Below are positions 1 through 8,096 of a DNA stretch of 64,000 nucleotides, in pieces. The notes below the pieces were generated by a model. That model made no database searches. It was not told the DNA's origin and saw only the letters and a list, made by a program, of their open reading frames with translations. The first letter of the stretch is position 1; each line of letters starts with the position of its first letter. The translations under genes were made by a program, and so were the position numbers. The stretch is from Sphingobacteriia bacterium RIFOXYC2_FULL_35_18 (GTDB lineage Bacteria; Bacteroidota; Bacteroidia; Chitinophagales; Chitinophagaceae): NCBI GenBank assembly GCA_001829005.1, contig MIAG01000009.1, positions 341,560 through 405,559 of the forward strand, written 5' to 3'.

Positions 1-1
1 A

Positions 2-319
2 GGTATTCATGCAGTAGAACAAAATATTTTTGGGCAAAAAAATACAAAAGATGTTCGTGCCCAATTAAGTTTAGGTGTTGCTTACACTTTACCGATGTTG
101 GTGACATTGCAAACTGAAGTATATCATACTGGATATTTGCGTATGCAACTTAAAAGAGAGGATATTCCTATATCAAAAAGAATTAGGGCCGCTTTTATGA
201 TTAACTCCGATAAGGAATATATGTTGTCTACAAACTATATCCTTGCTAAAAATGCAGGTATACGCATACATTATGATAGTGATATGGGGTTTGGTATAGG
301 TATTACTATGAACTATTAG
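2..319 (+). CDS. C-terminal end of an outer-membrane-type protein (partial)
   Basis: An open frame enters from the left edge and stops at 317-319. The visible 105 residues alternate polar and hydrophobic residues in short stretches (for example VTLQTEVYHTGYL and GIRIHYDSDMGFGIGITMNY). This looks like beta-strands of an outer-membrane barrel, and the chain ends in an aromatic residue, as barrel proteins usually do. The first ATG inside the window (95) lies within this pattern, so it is not the real start. The family cannot be named from this tail alone. It could be the end of a PorP/SprF-like protein or another barrel; the barrel call itself is inference. Confidence 0.55.
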   Translation, partial: GIHAVEQNIFGQKNTKDVRAQLSLGVAYTLPMLVTLQTEVYHTGYLRMQLKREDIPISKRIRAAFMINSDKEYMLSTNYILAKNAGIRIHYDSDMGFGIGITMNY

Positions 320-386
320 TTGTACCTTGTAAACGCTTTTAGATATGTTTTGATTACGGCAATCACATTTATCTAAAACTTTATTT

Positions 387-782
387 ATGAAATTGTTCAA
401 TTACATCTTTGTATTGACACTGTTTGTTTCTCTTGCCGCTTGTGCCGCCACTGCTAAATTTCCCGTTTCAACTGTAGTACCTGCTGCTGAAATTACTGCG
501 AAAAAAAGTACGGATGCCAATAAAAACAGTACGCTTGAAATTACTGCTAGAAATTTGGCGAGTCCAGATCGTTTAGTTCCCGCTGGAACCAATTACAGTA
601 TTTGGGTGGTGTCGAAAGGGCAGGGTACAAAAAATGTTGGCCAACTATTAGTGAGTAATGGCGACAAAGCTACTTTTAAAACGACTACTGCGTTTGACTT
701 TGATGAAGTGTTCATTACAGTTGAAAATCAAAGTGACTTAACGTATCCTACTGGCGTAGAAATTTCCAGAACTAAGTTTTAA
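387..782 (+). CDS. small putative lipoprotein, unknown function
   Basis: A 131-residue protein with a hydrophobic signal segment and a lipobox-like LAAC sequence ending at Cys19, so it is probably lipid-anchored in the cell envelope. The mature part is rich in Thr, Ala and Lys at first and then predicts as a compact beta-rich domain (SIWVVSKGQG, KATFKTTTAFDFDEVFITVE). That resembles small Ig-like or anti-sigma-factor C-terminal style domains, but I do not recognise the family. It stands alone, 67 bp after the preceding gene, and is followed by the repeat mosaic at 783-1020. Confidence 0.7.
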   Translation: MKLFNYIFVLTLFVSLAACAATAKFPVSTVVPAAEITAKKSTDANKNSTLEITARNLASPDRLVPAGTNYSIWVVSKGQGTKNVGQLLVSNGDKATFKTTTAFDFDEVFITVENQSDLTYPTGVEISRTKF

Positions 783-1020
783 GTTAACGCATGCATCAGC
801 AAACATTTTTTCTACTCCAAGAAATATTCACGCCTTCGCTACAATCCGTTAACACGTATTAAATGCTCGGCGTGAATTTTCTTGAAGTATATATAACTAA
901 TGATATTGCATGCGTCAGGAAAATTTTTTCTGAGCATTTAAGACTTCGAAGAAGGATTGCAGCGAAGAAAAAATGTTTGCTGATGCATGCTTAGTGTTAA
1001 TAGTTGTAGCGAAGGCGTGA
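783..1020. repeat. intergenic mosaic of direct and inverted repeats
   Basis: This non-coding stretch is built from repeated modules. A 25-bp sequence at 789-813 (starting GCATGCATCAGC) recurs as a perfect inverted copy at 966-990, and a diverged direct copy lies at 908-931. A 17-bp module at 828-844 has a perfect inverted copy at 1004-1020. Shorter inverted pairs are 819-834 with 869-883 (one bulge), 859-868 with 932-941, and 834-847 with 954-967 (one mismatch). The RNA could fold into several competing large hairpins. It may be a chromosomal repeat family or a non-autonomous mobile element; no coding capacity is visible. Confidence 0.75.
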
Positions 1021-1042
1021 TTTGTTCCAGACACATTAATAT

Positions 1043-1819
1043 TTAATTGTGCGTAAGTTTTTCAACTGCTTGTAATCCTTCGGTGCCGAGATCGAGCGAA
1101 AAATTATTTACGTAGAGGTTGATATGCTGCCTCATGACTTCTTCACTCATTTCTTGTGCGTGCTCGCTTACATAGGGTGCAACCGTTGGGTAATTCGCAA
1201 ATGCATATTCAATGCTTTGCTTTATTAATGCATCTACTTCTTGTATGATTGCTGGGTCGATGGTTTTTTTTGCAATGATTCCTCCGAGCGGAATGGGTAA
1301 TTGTTGTGTTTCTTCCCAATAGGCGCCGAGGTCTATAATTTTTTTCAATCCCTTTGCTTCGTAAGTAAAGCGGTTTTCATGTATGATCACACCTGAATCT
1401 ACTTCTCCATTCAAAACTGCGTTTTCTATCTCGTGAAATACTTTGAATACTTTTTTAGTAGCATTGGGATATGCCAGGCTAAATAATAAATGTGCAGTGG
1501 TATTTTCTCCTGGTATCGCGATGGTCATGTCATTTACCGAGTTGATGTTTCCAGGTCTTGTTATTAGCAGTGGTCCTACACCCTTGCCGAGTGCGCCTCC
1601 GCTATTTAATAGTTGGTATTGGTTTTGCACTTTATTCCAAACTCCATAACTGATTTTTGAAAAATCCATCTTGCCTTGTAATGCCCACTCATTCAGTGTT
1701 TGCACGTCTTCTAAAAATACTTCAAATGAGAGTCCCTTCGTGTCTATTTTACTATTCACTAAGGCATCAAAAATAAAAGTATCGTTAGGGCAGGGGGAGA
1801 ATGCCAGACTAAATTTCAT
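1043..1819 (-). CDS. mqnD: 1,4-dihydroxy-6-naphthoate synthase, menaquinone biosynthesis
   Basis: MqnD cleaves cyclic dehypoxanthine futalosine to 1,4-dihydroxy-6-naphthoate in the futalosine route to menaquinone. The N terminus carries the family signature FSPCPNDTFIFDALV. The length (258 aa) suits this periplasmic-binding-protein-like fold, and the ENTTAHLLF segment is typical of the substrate cleft. The start codon lies only 6 bp after the stop of mqnB, so the two are one leftward operon. It is adjacent to the repeat mosaic on its 3' side. Confidence 0.9.
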   Translation of the reverse strand: MKFSLAFSPCPNDTFIFDALVNSKIDTKGLSFEVFLEDVQTLNEWALQGKMDFSKISYGVWNKVQNQYQLLNSGGALGKGVGPLLITRPGNINSVNDMTIAIPGENTTAHLLFSLAYPNATKKVFKVFHEIENAVLNGEVDSGVIIHENRFTYEAKGLKKIIDLGAYWEETQQLPIPLGGIIAKKTIDPAIIQEVDALIKQSIEYAFANYPTVAPYVSEHAQEMSEEVMRQHINLYVNNFSLDLGTEGLQAVEKLTHN

Positions 1820-1825
1820 AATGTC

Positions 1826-2494
1826 CTATTTCACGTTGTACAGCTTATCAACATATTCAAGCAATACTTTGTTGAGTCCTTCTATGCTCTCTTTCAATAA
1901 CCATTTGCTTTTATCGCGCTCTCCTACATAATTGGATATGGCCCTGATTTGTATAAAAGGAATACCTGTTTCTCTTCCTACATAATGCAGTGATGCTCCT
2001 TCCATGCTTTCTACTGCTGCTCCGTATTTCTTTTTTAAAGCTGCAATTCGTGCTGGCTGTGTGGTTACTTGATTCACGGTTATTCCATCTACCATGGGTA
2101 AGTTCATCAAGTTGTATTGCTTGATCCAAGGATTGGGTAGCTTTCTTTTTTCGAAGGGATGATAACTACCCTTTTCTAGTTTCATATCGAAGATGTCTTT
2201 CCAGTTGCCTTTTTCTTCTACGCCTGTATCGCCCAACATTTCATTATTCACTACTACTATTTGCCCTGGTGCATATTTTTTACTGAAACTGCCTGCTATT
2301 CCTGCTTGGATAATTAAATCGGGGCGTTCTTCTATGGCCAATCGGGTGATGGCGACTGATGAAGCCAATAATCCCACCCCTGACTGGTAAAATTGTAATT
2401 TTAATCGACTGCTTTTACCTGTGTACAGTTCATTCACGTTCACAAATATGGGCATCCATTCTGCCGTTGTGGCTGATGTTATGACAATCCTCAT
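1826..2494 (-). CDS. mqnB: futalosine hydrolase
   Basis: A nucleoside-phosphorylase-like hydrolase that removes hypoxanthine from futalosine ahead of the later menaquinone steps. The 222-residue protein shows the MTA/SAH-nucleosidase-like features: an N-terminal strand MRIVITSATTAEW, IIQAGIAGSF, VNNEMLGDTGVEE and VESMEGASLHYVG followed by IRAISNYVGERDKS. I chose the ATG at 2494, because the open frame upstream (to 2665) encodes a Cys/Arg-rich extension that is foreign to the family and runs antisense into the pterin gene at 2562. It is co-transcribed with mqnD. Confidence 0.9.
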   Translation of the reverse strand: MRIVITSATTAEWMPIFVNVNELYTGKSSRLKLQFYQSGVGLLASSVAITRLAIEERPDLIIQAGIAGSFSKKYAPGQIVVVNNEMLGDTGVEEKGNWKDIFDMKLEKGSYHPFEKRKLPNPWIKQYNLMNLPMVDGITVNQVTTQPARIAALKKKYGAAVESMEGASLHYVGRETGIPFIQIRAISNYVGERDKSKWLLKESIEGLNKVLLEYVDKLYNVK

Positions 2495-2536
2495 ACTGTA
2501 AAGTTGACGAAAAACACGCAACTTTCTCCATTTTTG

Positions 2537-2544
2537 TACCTTTG
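2537..2544 (+). promoter_or_regulatory. candidate -7 element for the pterin gene
   Basis: TACCTTTG matches the Bacteroidota -7 consensus TAnnTTTG and lies 18 bp before the start at 2562. No TTTG is found at the ideal upstream distance (the nearest TTG is at 2504-2506), so only half of the promoter is convincing. Confidence 0.4.
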
Positions 2545-2561
2545 CAAAAATTTTATACGGA

Positions 2562-2978
2562 ATGGTGTACCTGACCAGACAAGAACATTTTAATGCGGCA
2601 CATAAATTATTCAACCCTGCTTGGTCTAAAGAACGCAATGAGCAGGTGTTTGGTGTTTGTGCCAATGAAAACTGGCATGGTCACAATTATGACCTTTATG
2701 TTACCATTAAAGGTATTCCTGATCCGGATACCGGCTTCTTATTCGATGTAAAAGCGTTGAGCAAAATCATTAAGACCCACGTGATTGACCTTTTAGACCA
2801 TAAGAACTTAAATATGGATGTGCCTTTTATGGCGGGTAAAATGTGTAGCACAGAGAACCTGGCTTTAGCAATTTGGAACCAATTGGCTCCTCATTTACCT
2901 AACCCCGTTAAGCTCCATTGTGTCAAATTGTACGAAACGCCCAGAATTTATGTGGAATATTTTGGGGAAGAAGTTTAA
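2562..2978 (+). CDS. 6-pyruvoyl-tetrahydropterin synthase/QueD family protein, copy 1
   Basis: A 138-residue T-fold enzyme acting on dihydroneopterin triphosphate. It is either the 6-carboxy-tetrahydropterin synthase of queuosine synthesis or a pyruvoyl-tetrahydropterin synthase. Zinc ligands are visible as His14 (FNAAH) and His39/His41 (HGHNY), the catalytic Cys is Cys33 (FGVCANE), LDHKNLN carries the catalytic Asp/His pair, and ENLA with YETPRIYVEY supplies the pterin-binding glutamates. It differs from its neighbour at 3160 by CSTEN in place of PTAEN. It heads a rightward group with the second copy, folE and fabD. Which copy is true QueD cannot be decided by eye. Confidence 0.85.
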   Translation: MVYLTRQEHFNAAHKLFNPAWSKERNEQVFGVCANENWHGHNYDLYVTIKGIPDPDTGFLFDVKALSKIIKTHVIDLLDHKNLNMDVPFMAGKMCSTENLALAIWNQLAPHLPNPVKLHCVKLYETPRIYVEYFGEEV

Positions 2979-3159
2979 ACAATTTGCTTTTCGTTGCGTT
3001 ATATAGCTGTGAATCTACTTAAATACATCTTTTTTGGTTTCTGGTACGTATTTGGATAGGTTTACAGAACAATTGGTTTGGACACTTGATCAGCACACTT
3101 CTGAAACAGTATCAAACAATCAAACGTTCACTTGACATTTGACTTAAGATTAATTAAGC

Positions 3160-3582
3160 ATGAATAACAAAAGAATCACTGTTTTCCGTAAGGAACATTT
3201 TAATGCTGCTCATCGGCTGAACAACCCAGCTTGGTCTGTAGAGCGCAATAAAGCGGTTTTTGGGTTATGCAATAACGACAATTTTCATGGTCACAACTAT
3301 GAATTGATTGTTCAGGTTTCTGGTGAAATTGATCCGGAAACTGGCTACTTAATTGACTTGAAAATTTTGAGCGACTTAATTAAAGAAGAAGTATTAAACA
3401 GATTTGATCATAAAAATTTAAACCTAGATACGCAGGAGTTTAAGCACTTAAATCCTACTGCAGAAAATATTGCTGTGGTTATTTACGACTTAATAAGAGC
3501 CAAGCTAGACGAGCGTTACACTTTAAAAATTAGATTGTATGAAACAGAACGAAACTTTGTCGAATATCCGACTGAATGGTGA
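3160..3582 (+). CDS. 6-pyruvoyl-tetrahydropterin synthase/QueD family protein, copy 2
   Basis: A second paralogue of 140 residues with the same architecture: zinc ligands His18, His43 and His45, catalytic Cys37 (FGLCNND), FDHKNLN, PTAEN and LYETERNFVEYP. The PTAEN motif is the usual form in QueD enzymes. Its 3' end overlaps the assigned start of folE by 44 bp in another frame, which suggests translational coupling with the enzyme that makes its substrate. The 181-bp gap to copy 1 contains no gene or clear structure. Confidence 0.85.
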   Translation: MNNKRITVFRKEHFNAAHRLNNPAWSVERNKAVFGLCNNDNFHGHNYELIVQVSGEIDPETGYLIDLKILSDLIKEEVLNRFDHKNLNLDTQEFKHLNPTAENIAVVIYDLIRAKLDERYTLKIRLYETERNFVEYPTEW

Positions 3583-4261
3583 TAAAATCGTTTTTACGGA
3601 TGATGAATTAATGGAGGAAATGGGCGATAACCATATTAGTACTTCTGTGGACACTCCTATGGTTCCAGGTGCTTTTGATAAATCGGATGAGGAGAAAATT
3701 GCGATTATTCAAGACCATTTCAAAGCCATCATGGAAACACTTGGTTTAGACTTGTCTGATGATAGTTTAAAAGGTACGCCCAAGCGTGTGGCAAAAATGT
3801 ACGTGAAAGAAATTTTTAGCGGTCTTAATCCTGCCAATAAACCTTCTGTAGCTTTATTCGACAACAAATACAAGTACAACGAAATGTTGGTAGAAAAGAA
3901 TATTTCTTTTTACAGCAACTGTGAACACCATTTCGTTCCTATTATTGGTAAAGCGCATCTTGCGTATATTAGTAATGGTAGAGTAATTGGTTTGAGTAAG
4001 TTGAATAGACTGGTTGAATTTTATGCGAAGCGTCCTCAAGTACAAGAGCGCTTAACCATGCAAATTGCGAAAGAATTACAAAAAGAATTGGGTACTGAAG
4101 ATGTGGCCATTGTAATTGATGCAAAACATCTTTGTGTGGCTAGCCGTGGTGTGGAAGACGATACTTCTTCTACCATTACTTCTTTTTATGGTGGTAAGTT
4201 TAAAGAGGAAAAACGCAAAGAAGAATTTCTTCGCTACCTAGAATTAAAGACTGAGTTTTAA
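3539..4261 (+). CDS. folE: GTP cyclohydrolase I
   Basis: Converts GTP to 7,8-dihydroneopterin triphosphate, the entry point to folate, biopterin and queuosine precursors. The 240-residue protein contains the zinc ligands Cys128 and His131 (NCEHHFVP) and Cys199 (HLCVASRGV), the KLNRLVE and RPQVQERLT segments and the SRGV-DDTSSTITS active-site region. The ATG at 3539 overlaps the preceding gene by 44 bp. An internal ATG at 3611 is a possible alternative that would avoid the overlap, since the first roughly 50 residues are poorly conserved in this family. Confidence 0.93.
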   Translation: MKQNETLSNIRLNGDKIVFTDDELMEEMGDNHISTSVDTPMVPGAFDKSDEEKIAIIQDHFKAIMETLGLDLSDDSLKGTPKRVAKMYVKEIFSGLNPANKPSVALFDNKYKYNEMLVEKNISFYSNCEHHFVPIIGKAHLAYISNGRVIGLSKLNRLVEFYAKRPQVQERLTMQIAKELQKELGTEDVAIVIDAKHLCVASRGVEDDTSSTITSFYGGKFKEEKRKEEFLRYLELKTEF

Positions 4262-4294
4262 AAAATCATTTACTTTGCCATAAATTTTTAATTC

Positions 4295-5191
4295 ATGGCA
4301 AAGCATGCTTTTGTATTCCCCGGTCAGGGCGCTCAGTTTTCTGGAATGGGAAAAAATTTATATGAAGCTCATTCTTCTGTAAAAGAACTGTTTGAACAAG
4401 CCAATGATATTCTAGGCTTTCGTATTAGTGATACCATGTTTGCTGGTACAGACGAAGAGCTAAAGCAAACCAATATTACCCAACCTGCTATTTTTATACA
4501 TTCTGTTGCTGTTTTCAAAACCATTGAAGGCGCTAAACCAGATATGGTTGCGGGTCACTCTCTTGGTGAATTTTCTGCTCTTGTTGCAAATGGTGTATTG
4601 GCTTTTGATAAAGCTTTAGAGTTGGTGAGCATTCGTGCGAAAGCCATGCAAAAAGCCTGCGAATTAAATCCTTCTACCATGGCTGCTGTATTAAATTTAG
4701 CAGATGAAAAAGTAGAGGAAATTTGTGCAGCCATACAAGCCGAAACAGGTGAAGTAGTGGTTGCTGCTAATTATAATTGTCCTGGGCAATTGGTGATTAG
4801 TGGTTCTATTAAAGCCATTGACTTAGCTTGTATTAGAATGAAAGAAGCCGGCGCTAAGCGTGCATTGGTTTTACCTGTTGGAGGTGCTTTTCATTCTCCT
4901 CTAATGGCTCCTGCTAAAGAAGAATTAGCCGCTGCCATTGAAGCTGCTGTTTTTAATTTGCCTTCTTGTCCTGTTTATCAAAATACGGTTGCAAAAGGGG
5001 TGTCTGATCCTTCAGAAATCAAACAAAATTTAATTAATCAATTAACTGGTGCGGTTAAATGGACACAGTGTGTGCAAGCAATGGTAGCCGATGGTGCTAC
5101 TGAATTTACTGAATGTGGTCCTGGTAAAGTGTTACAAGGGTTAGTAGGAAAAATTGCTGGTACAACCGTTACTACAAACGGCTATAGTTAA
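4295..5191 (+). CDS. fabD: malonyl-CoA:ACP transacylase
   Basis: Transfers malonyl groups from CoA to acyl carrier protein in type II fatty-acid synthesis. The 298-residue protein opens with FVFPGQGAQFSGMG, carries the nucleophile Ser89 in GHSLGEFSALVA and the catalytic His200 in GGAFHSPLM, and ends with the usual TECGPGKVLQGL. It follows folE by 33 bp. It converges on the GH5 gene with only 6 bp between stop codons, and no terminator is evident there. Confidence 0.95.
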   Translation: MAKHAFVFPGQGAQFSGMGKNLYEAHSSVKELFEQANDILGFRISDTMFAGTDEELKQTNITQPAIFIHSVAVFKTIEGAKPDMVAGHSLGEFSALVANGVLAFDKALELVSIRAKAMQKACELNPSTMAAVLNLADEKVEEICAAIQAETGEVVVAANYNCPGQLVISGSIKAIDLACIRMKEAGAKRALVLPVGGAFHSPLMAPAKEELAAAIEAAVFNLPSCPVYQNTVAKGVSDPSEIKQNLINQLTGAVKWTQCVQAMVADGATEFTECGPGKVLQGLVGKIAGTTVTTNGYS

Positions 5192-5197
5192 TTAATA

Positions 5198-6370
5198 CTA
5201 GTTGAGTTTTAAAGCCTTTAATATTCCGTTGTCCCAAACAGGTAGAACGGCTCTGGTACCTGTGGTGTATGTGGCAATACCAAATGTATCGTCGTAATCC
5301 CATACTCCCCAGCCAATTCCGAATTTGTTGAGATAAGTAGACATATCGGTCATATAATTGAGGATGCTTTCGGGTGGTGCCACTTTTTTGTGTACGCCAA
5401 ATTCATTGCAAATGACGTCTACTTTTTTCTGTGTACTCCAATTGTAAACAGTCTGCATGATTTTATTAATAGAGTCTGCTGCAAACTGTTGGCGGCCATA
5501 CCATTCTATTTGAAACTTGGCTCCTGCATTGGTTGCATTCGCTGCTAACGTACTTACATTCGTTGGATTGCCCGGATAGGGGAGAAATCGAATGAATGAA
5601 TAGGGTGCTCCTATCCAATCTGCTCCTTGATGTGTGTAAGTAAATGGTTCGTAAAAGTGAAAATTGTAAATAATATTTTTCTTTGCCAACGGTTGCAATT
5701 GGATGAGTTCGTACCAATTGCTGTGGTTTTCTGCAGTTACAATAATATAATGATTGGGTGCTGCTTCTCTTATTGAATTAACTATTTGTTCTTGGTAGGG
5801 TGCCCACCAATTTTTGTCGATACCCGATACCAAACGTTCTGCACCAATATGTGGTTCGTTCCACACTTCAAAAAACACTTTTGAGGTATCGTATCCTTTA
5901 AAATGGTTGGCCAAATTTTTCCAAAACTGTCTGAAAGACAAGCGTGCTAAAGGATCTATGGCCAATCTTGCTTCAAAATTATCTCCGGTGGCATGCATTT
6001 CTAATACAACGGATAATCCAGCAGCAGTAATGCCTTTAACTGCATTTTCTATATGTACTAAATTATTGGTTTGTAGTTCTTCTATCTTACTTGGATTACT
6101 AATAACAGATGGTCCAATAGGCAGTCTTACATAAGTAAATCCTGCATCTTTTATTTGTTTGTAGTGGGTATTATTGTATCGGTTACTATACTGCCCTGCA
6201 TCCGAATAATCATTAAACCAATTGGAAAGGTTAATTCCTTTGGCTAATTTGTCTACGGCTGTTCCTTTAGGTCCAACTACTGGATCTGCCGATGTTCCTG
6301 TTTTTGAACAAGCCATCATTAAAACAGTTACTACAACCAGCAAACCAATAATACCTTTGTTCAATCTCAC
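5198..6370 (-). CDS. GH5-family glycoside hydrolase lipoprotein (endoglucanase-like)
   Basis: A secreted, lipid-anchored beta-glycanase. The signal peptide ends in the lipobox LMMAC (Cys21). The catalytic domain has the clan GH-A layout: RLPIGPSV early, the acid/base Glu172 in FEVWNEPH, HFYEPF, and the nucleophile Glu323 in CNEFGVH, then GWGVWDYDDTFGI near the end. The 390-residue length fits a single-domain enzyme without a carbohydrate-binding module. Substrate (cellulose, mannan or another beta-glucan) cannot be read from the sequence. The signal and retaining mechanism are family knowledge. Confidence 0.88.
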   Translation of the reverse strand: MRLNKGIIGLLVVVTVLMMACSKTGTSADPVVGPKGTAVDKLAKGINLSNWFNDYSDAGQYSNRYNNTHYKQIKDAGFTYVRLPIGPSVISNPSKIEELQTNNLVHIENAVKGITAAGLSVVLEMHATGDNFEARLAIDPLARLSFRQFWKNLANHFKGYDTSKVFFEVWNEPHIGAERLVSGIDKNWWAPYQEQIVNSIREAAPNHYIIVTAENHSNWYELIQLQPLAKKNIIYNFHFYEPFTYTHQGADWIGAPYSFIRFLPYPGNPTNVSTLAANATNAGAKFQIEWYGRQQFAADSINKIMQTVYNWSTQKKVDVICNEFGVHKKVAPPESILNYMTDMSTYLNKFGIGWGVWDYDDTFGIATYTTGTRAVLPVWDNGILKALKLN

Positions 6371-6380
6371 TTTTCAATTT

Positions 6381-6842
6381 TTAGTTAATACTACAATTGA
6401 TCCATTCTGGGTCAAAATGGGCATTGTATTTTTTATAAAAATGGATCGCAGGTTCATTCCATTCTAATACCTGCCAAACCATTCCTTTCAGCCCTTTCTC
6501 TTTACACTCTTCTATTAAACGTTCAAAAAGTAGCTTTCCGATATGTTGCCCCCTCATTTTTTCTGTAACCAATATATCTTCTAAATACATTCTTTGCCCT
6601 TTCCAAGTACTATATCGTATATAATAGAGTGCAAATCCATGTATTTCGTTGCTTCCATCTGATTTTGTTTCTTCGGCTACAAATGCCCACCATACTGGTT
6701 TTTCGCCAAAACCACTTTCAATAAAATGGTCTAAGGTTACGGTTACTTCGTCTGGCGCTTTTTCATAAACTGCCAGTTCCTTTATTAATTCTAATATTCT
6801 TGCACAGTCTCGTGCTTCGGCTCTTCTGATATTGATATTCAT
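6381..6842 (-). CDS. GNAT-family N-acetyltransferase
   Basis: A 153-residue GCN5-related acetyltransferase of the diamine-acetyltransferase-like subgroup. It begins INIRRAEARDCARILELI and contains YLEDILVTEKMRGQHIGKLL, the acetyl-CoA pyrophosphate-binding R/Q-x-x-G-x-G/A-like loop, followed by WQVLEWNEPAIHFYKK. Substrate unknown. The start codon overlaps the stop of the upstream PLP enzyme by 4 bp, so the two genes are translationally coupled. Confidence 0.88.
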   Translation of the reverse strand: MNINIRRAEARDCARILELIKELAVYEKAPDEVTVTLDHFIESGFGEKPVWWAFVAEETKSDGSNEIHGFALYYIRYSTWKGQRMYLEDILVTEKMRGQHIGKLLFERLIEECKEKGLKGMVWQVLEWNEPAIHFYKKYNAHFDPEWINCSIN

Positions 6843-8062
6843 AGTGTGTTTAGCGCTTGTTCAAAATCGGCAATAATATCTTCTACGTTTTCTATTCCAA
6901 CACTTAGTCTAATTAATCCGTCTGTAATATCAAATTGCAAACGTTCTTCTTTAGATAACCCCATATGGCTCATGCTTGCTGGATGAGACAATAAGGTATC
7001 TGGTGTTCCAAATGAAATGGCTCTCACGCAAATTTGTAAAGCATCAATAAATTTTTTACCTGCTTCTAAACCGCCTTTTAATTCAAAACTCATTAATGCA
7101 CCTGCTTGTTTCATTTGCTTTCTTGCAATTGCATAATCTGGGTGTGTTGGTAGTCCGCAAAAATTTACTTTTTCTACTGCTTTGTGGTGGGCTAAAAAAT
7201 TGGCAACCTGCACGGCGTTGCTGCAGTGTCGCTCCATCCTTAACTCTAATGTCTTTAATCCATTCGTTAATAAAAATGAATCGAATGCATTGCTATTTCC
7301 ACCTAATAAAACATGCCATTTCCAAATAGGCCCGTTCATCAATGTGAGGTCTTTTCCAAGTAAAATTCCGCCTACTGCTGTTCCATGTCCATTCAAAAAT
7401 TTAGTAGTGCTGTGCATCACAAAATCTGCTCCCCACTTAAATGGTTGCTGCAAATAAGGTGTTGCAGCTGTGTTGTCTACTGAAACTAAAATGCCCTTAC
7501 TTTTTGCAATGGTGCAAACCCTTTCAATATCTATACAACGCAATGTAGGGTTAGAAGGTGTTTCAATATGAATCAATTTTATAGAAGGATATTGAACAAG
7601 CGCTGCTTCAATTTCTGTTTCATTATTTAGGTTGATCATCACTGTCTCCACACCCGTATCTGCTAATACTTTATGCAAGAGTTCATGTGTACCACCATAT
7701 AATGCATGATGCGTTAATACGGCATCTCCTTTGCTTAAAGTACCTAAAAACAAAGTGCTTAATGCCGCTTGACCACTGGAATGCAATAGGGCTTTAACTT
7801 CTAGCGGTTCCCCTTGTTCGTTCTTAAGTCCAAAAGTTTCTAATGCTGCAATAATTTCTTCAGCAACTGTAAAACTTGGGTTGCCCCACCTGCTGTATAT
7901 TTTTGTTTTGTCTTTTCCTGCAAATCGTTCACTGCCTTCCGTTGCTGTATCAAATGTAAATGTTGAACTAGCGTAGATGGGAGTTAAGTGTGCATGGTCT
8001 GCATTGGAATGACCAGATGCATGTATTGCAGTGGTTCCAACTCCTTTGAACTTTTTAGTCAT
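6839..8062 (-). CDS. PLP-dependent Cys/Met-metabolism (trans-sulfuration) enzyme
   Basis: A 407-residue member of the cystathionine gamma-synthase / methionine gamma-lyase / O-acylhomoserine sulfhydrylase family. The PLP-binding lysine is Lys221 in MHSTTKFLNGHG; YSRWGNPS, HSSGQAALS, HIETPSNPTLR and SVDNTAATP are the family signatures. It is a distinct paralogue of the gene at 56539, and no SAM riboswitch is visible upstream of this one. Gamma-lyase versus synthase activity cannot be separated by eye; the ALLHSSGQ region and general similarity favour a methionine gamma-lyase-like enzyme. Confidence 0.85.
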   Translation of the reverse strand: MTKKFKGVGTTAIHASGHSNADHAHLTPIYASSTFTFDTATEGSERFAGKDKTKIYSRWGNPSFTVAEEIIAALETFGLKNEQGEPLEVKALLHSSGQAALSTLFLGTLSKGDAVLTHHALYGGTHELLHKVLADTGVETVMINLNNETEIEAALVQYPSIKLIHIETPSNPTLRCIDIERVCTIAKSKGILVSVDNTAATPYLQQPFKWGADFVMHSTTKFLNGHGTAVGGILLGKDLTLMNGPIWKWHVLLGGNSNAFDSFLLTNGLKTLELRMERHCSNAVQVANFLAHHKAVEKVNFCGLPTHPDYAIARKQMKQAGALMSFELKGGLEAGKKFIDALQICVRAISFGTPDTLLSHPASMSHMGLSKEERLQFDITDGLIRLSVGIENVEDIIADFEQALNTL

Positions 8063-8096
8063 ATTGCCCTCTCTTTTAGAAAATATTTATCCAATA

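Noticed and set aside
2495..2665. 57-residue N-terminal extension of futalosine hydrolase
   Set aside because: The extension is Cys/Arg-rich, foreign to the family, and antisense to the QueD-like gene; the ATG at 2494 begins the conserved fold.
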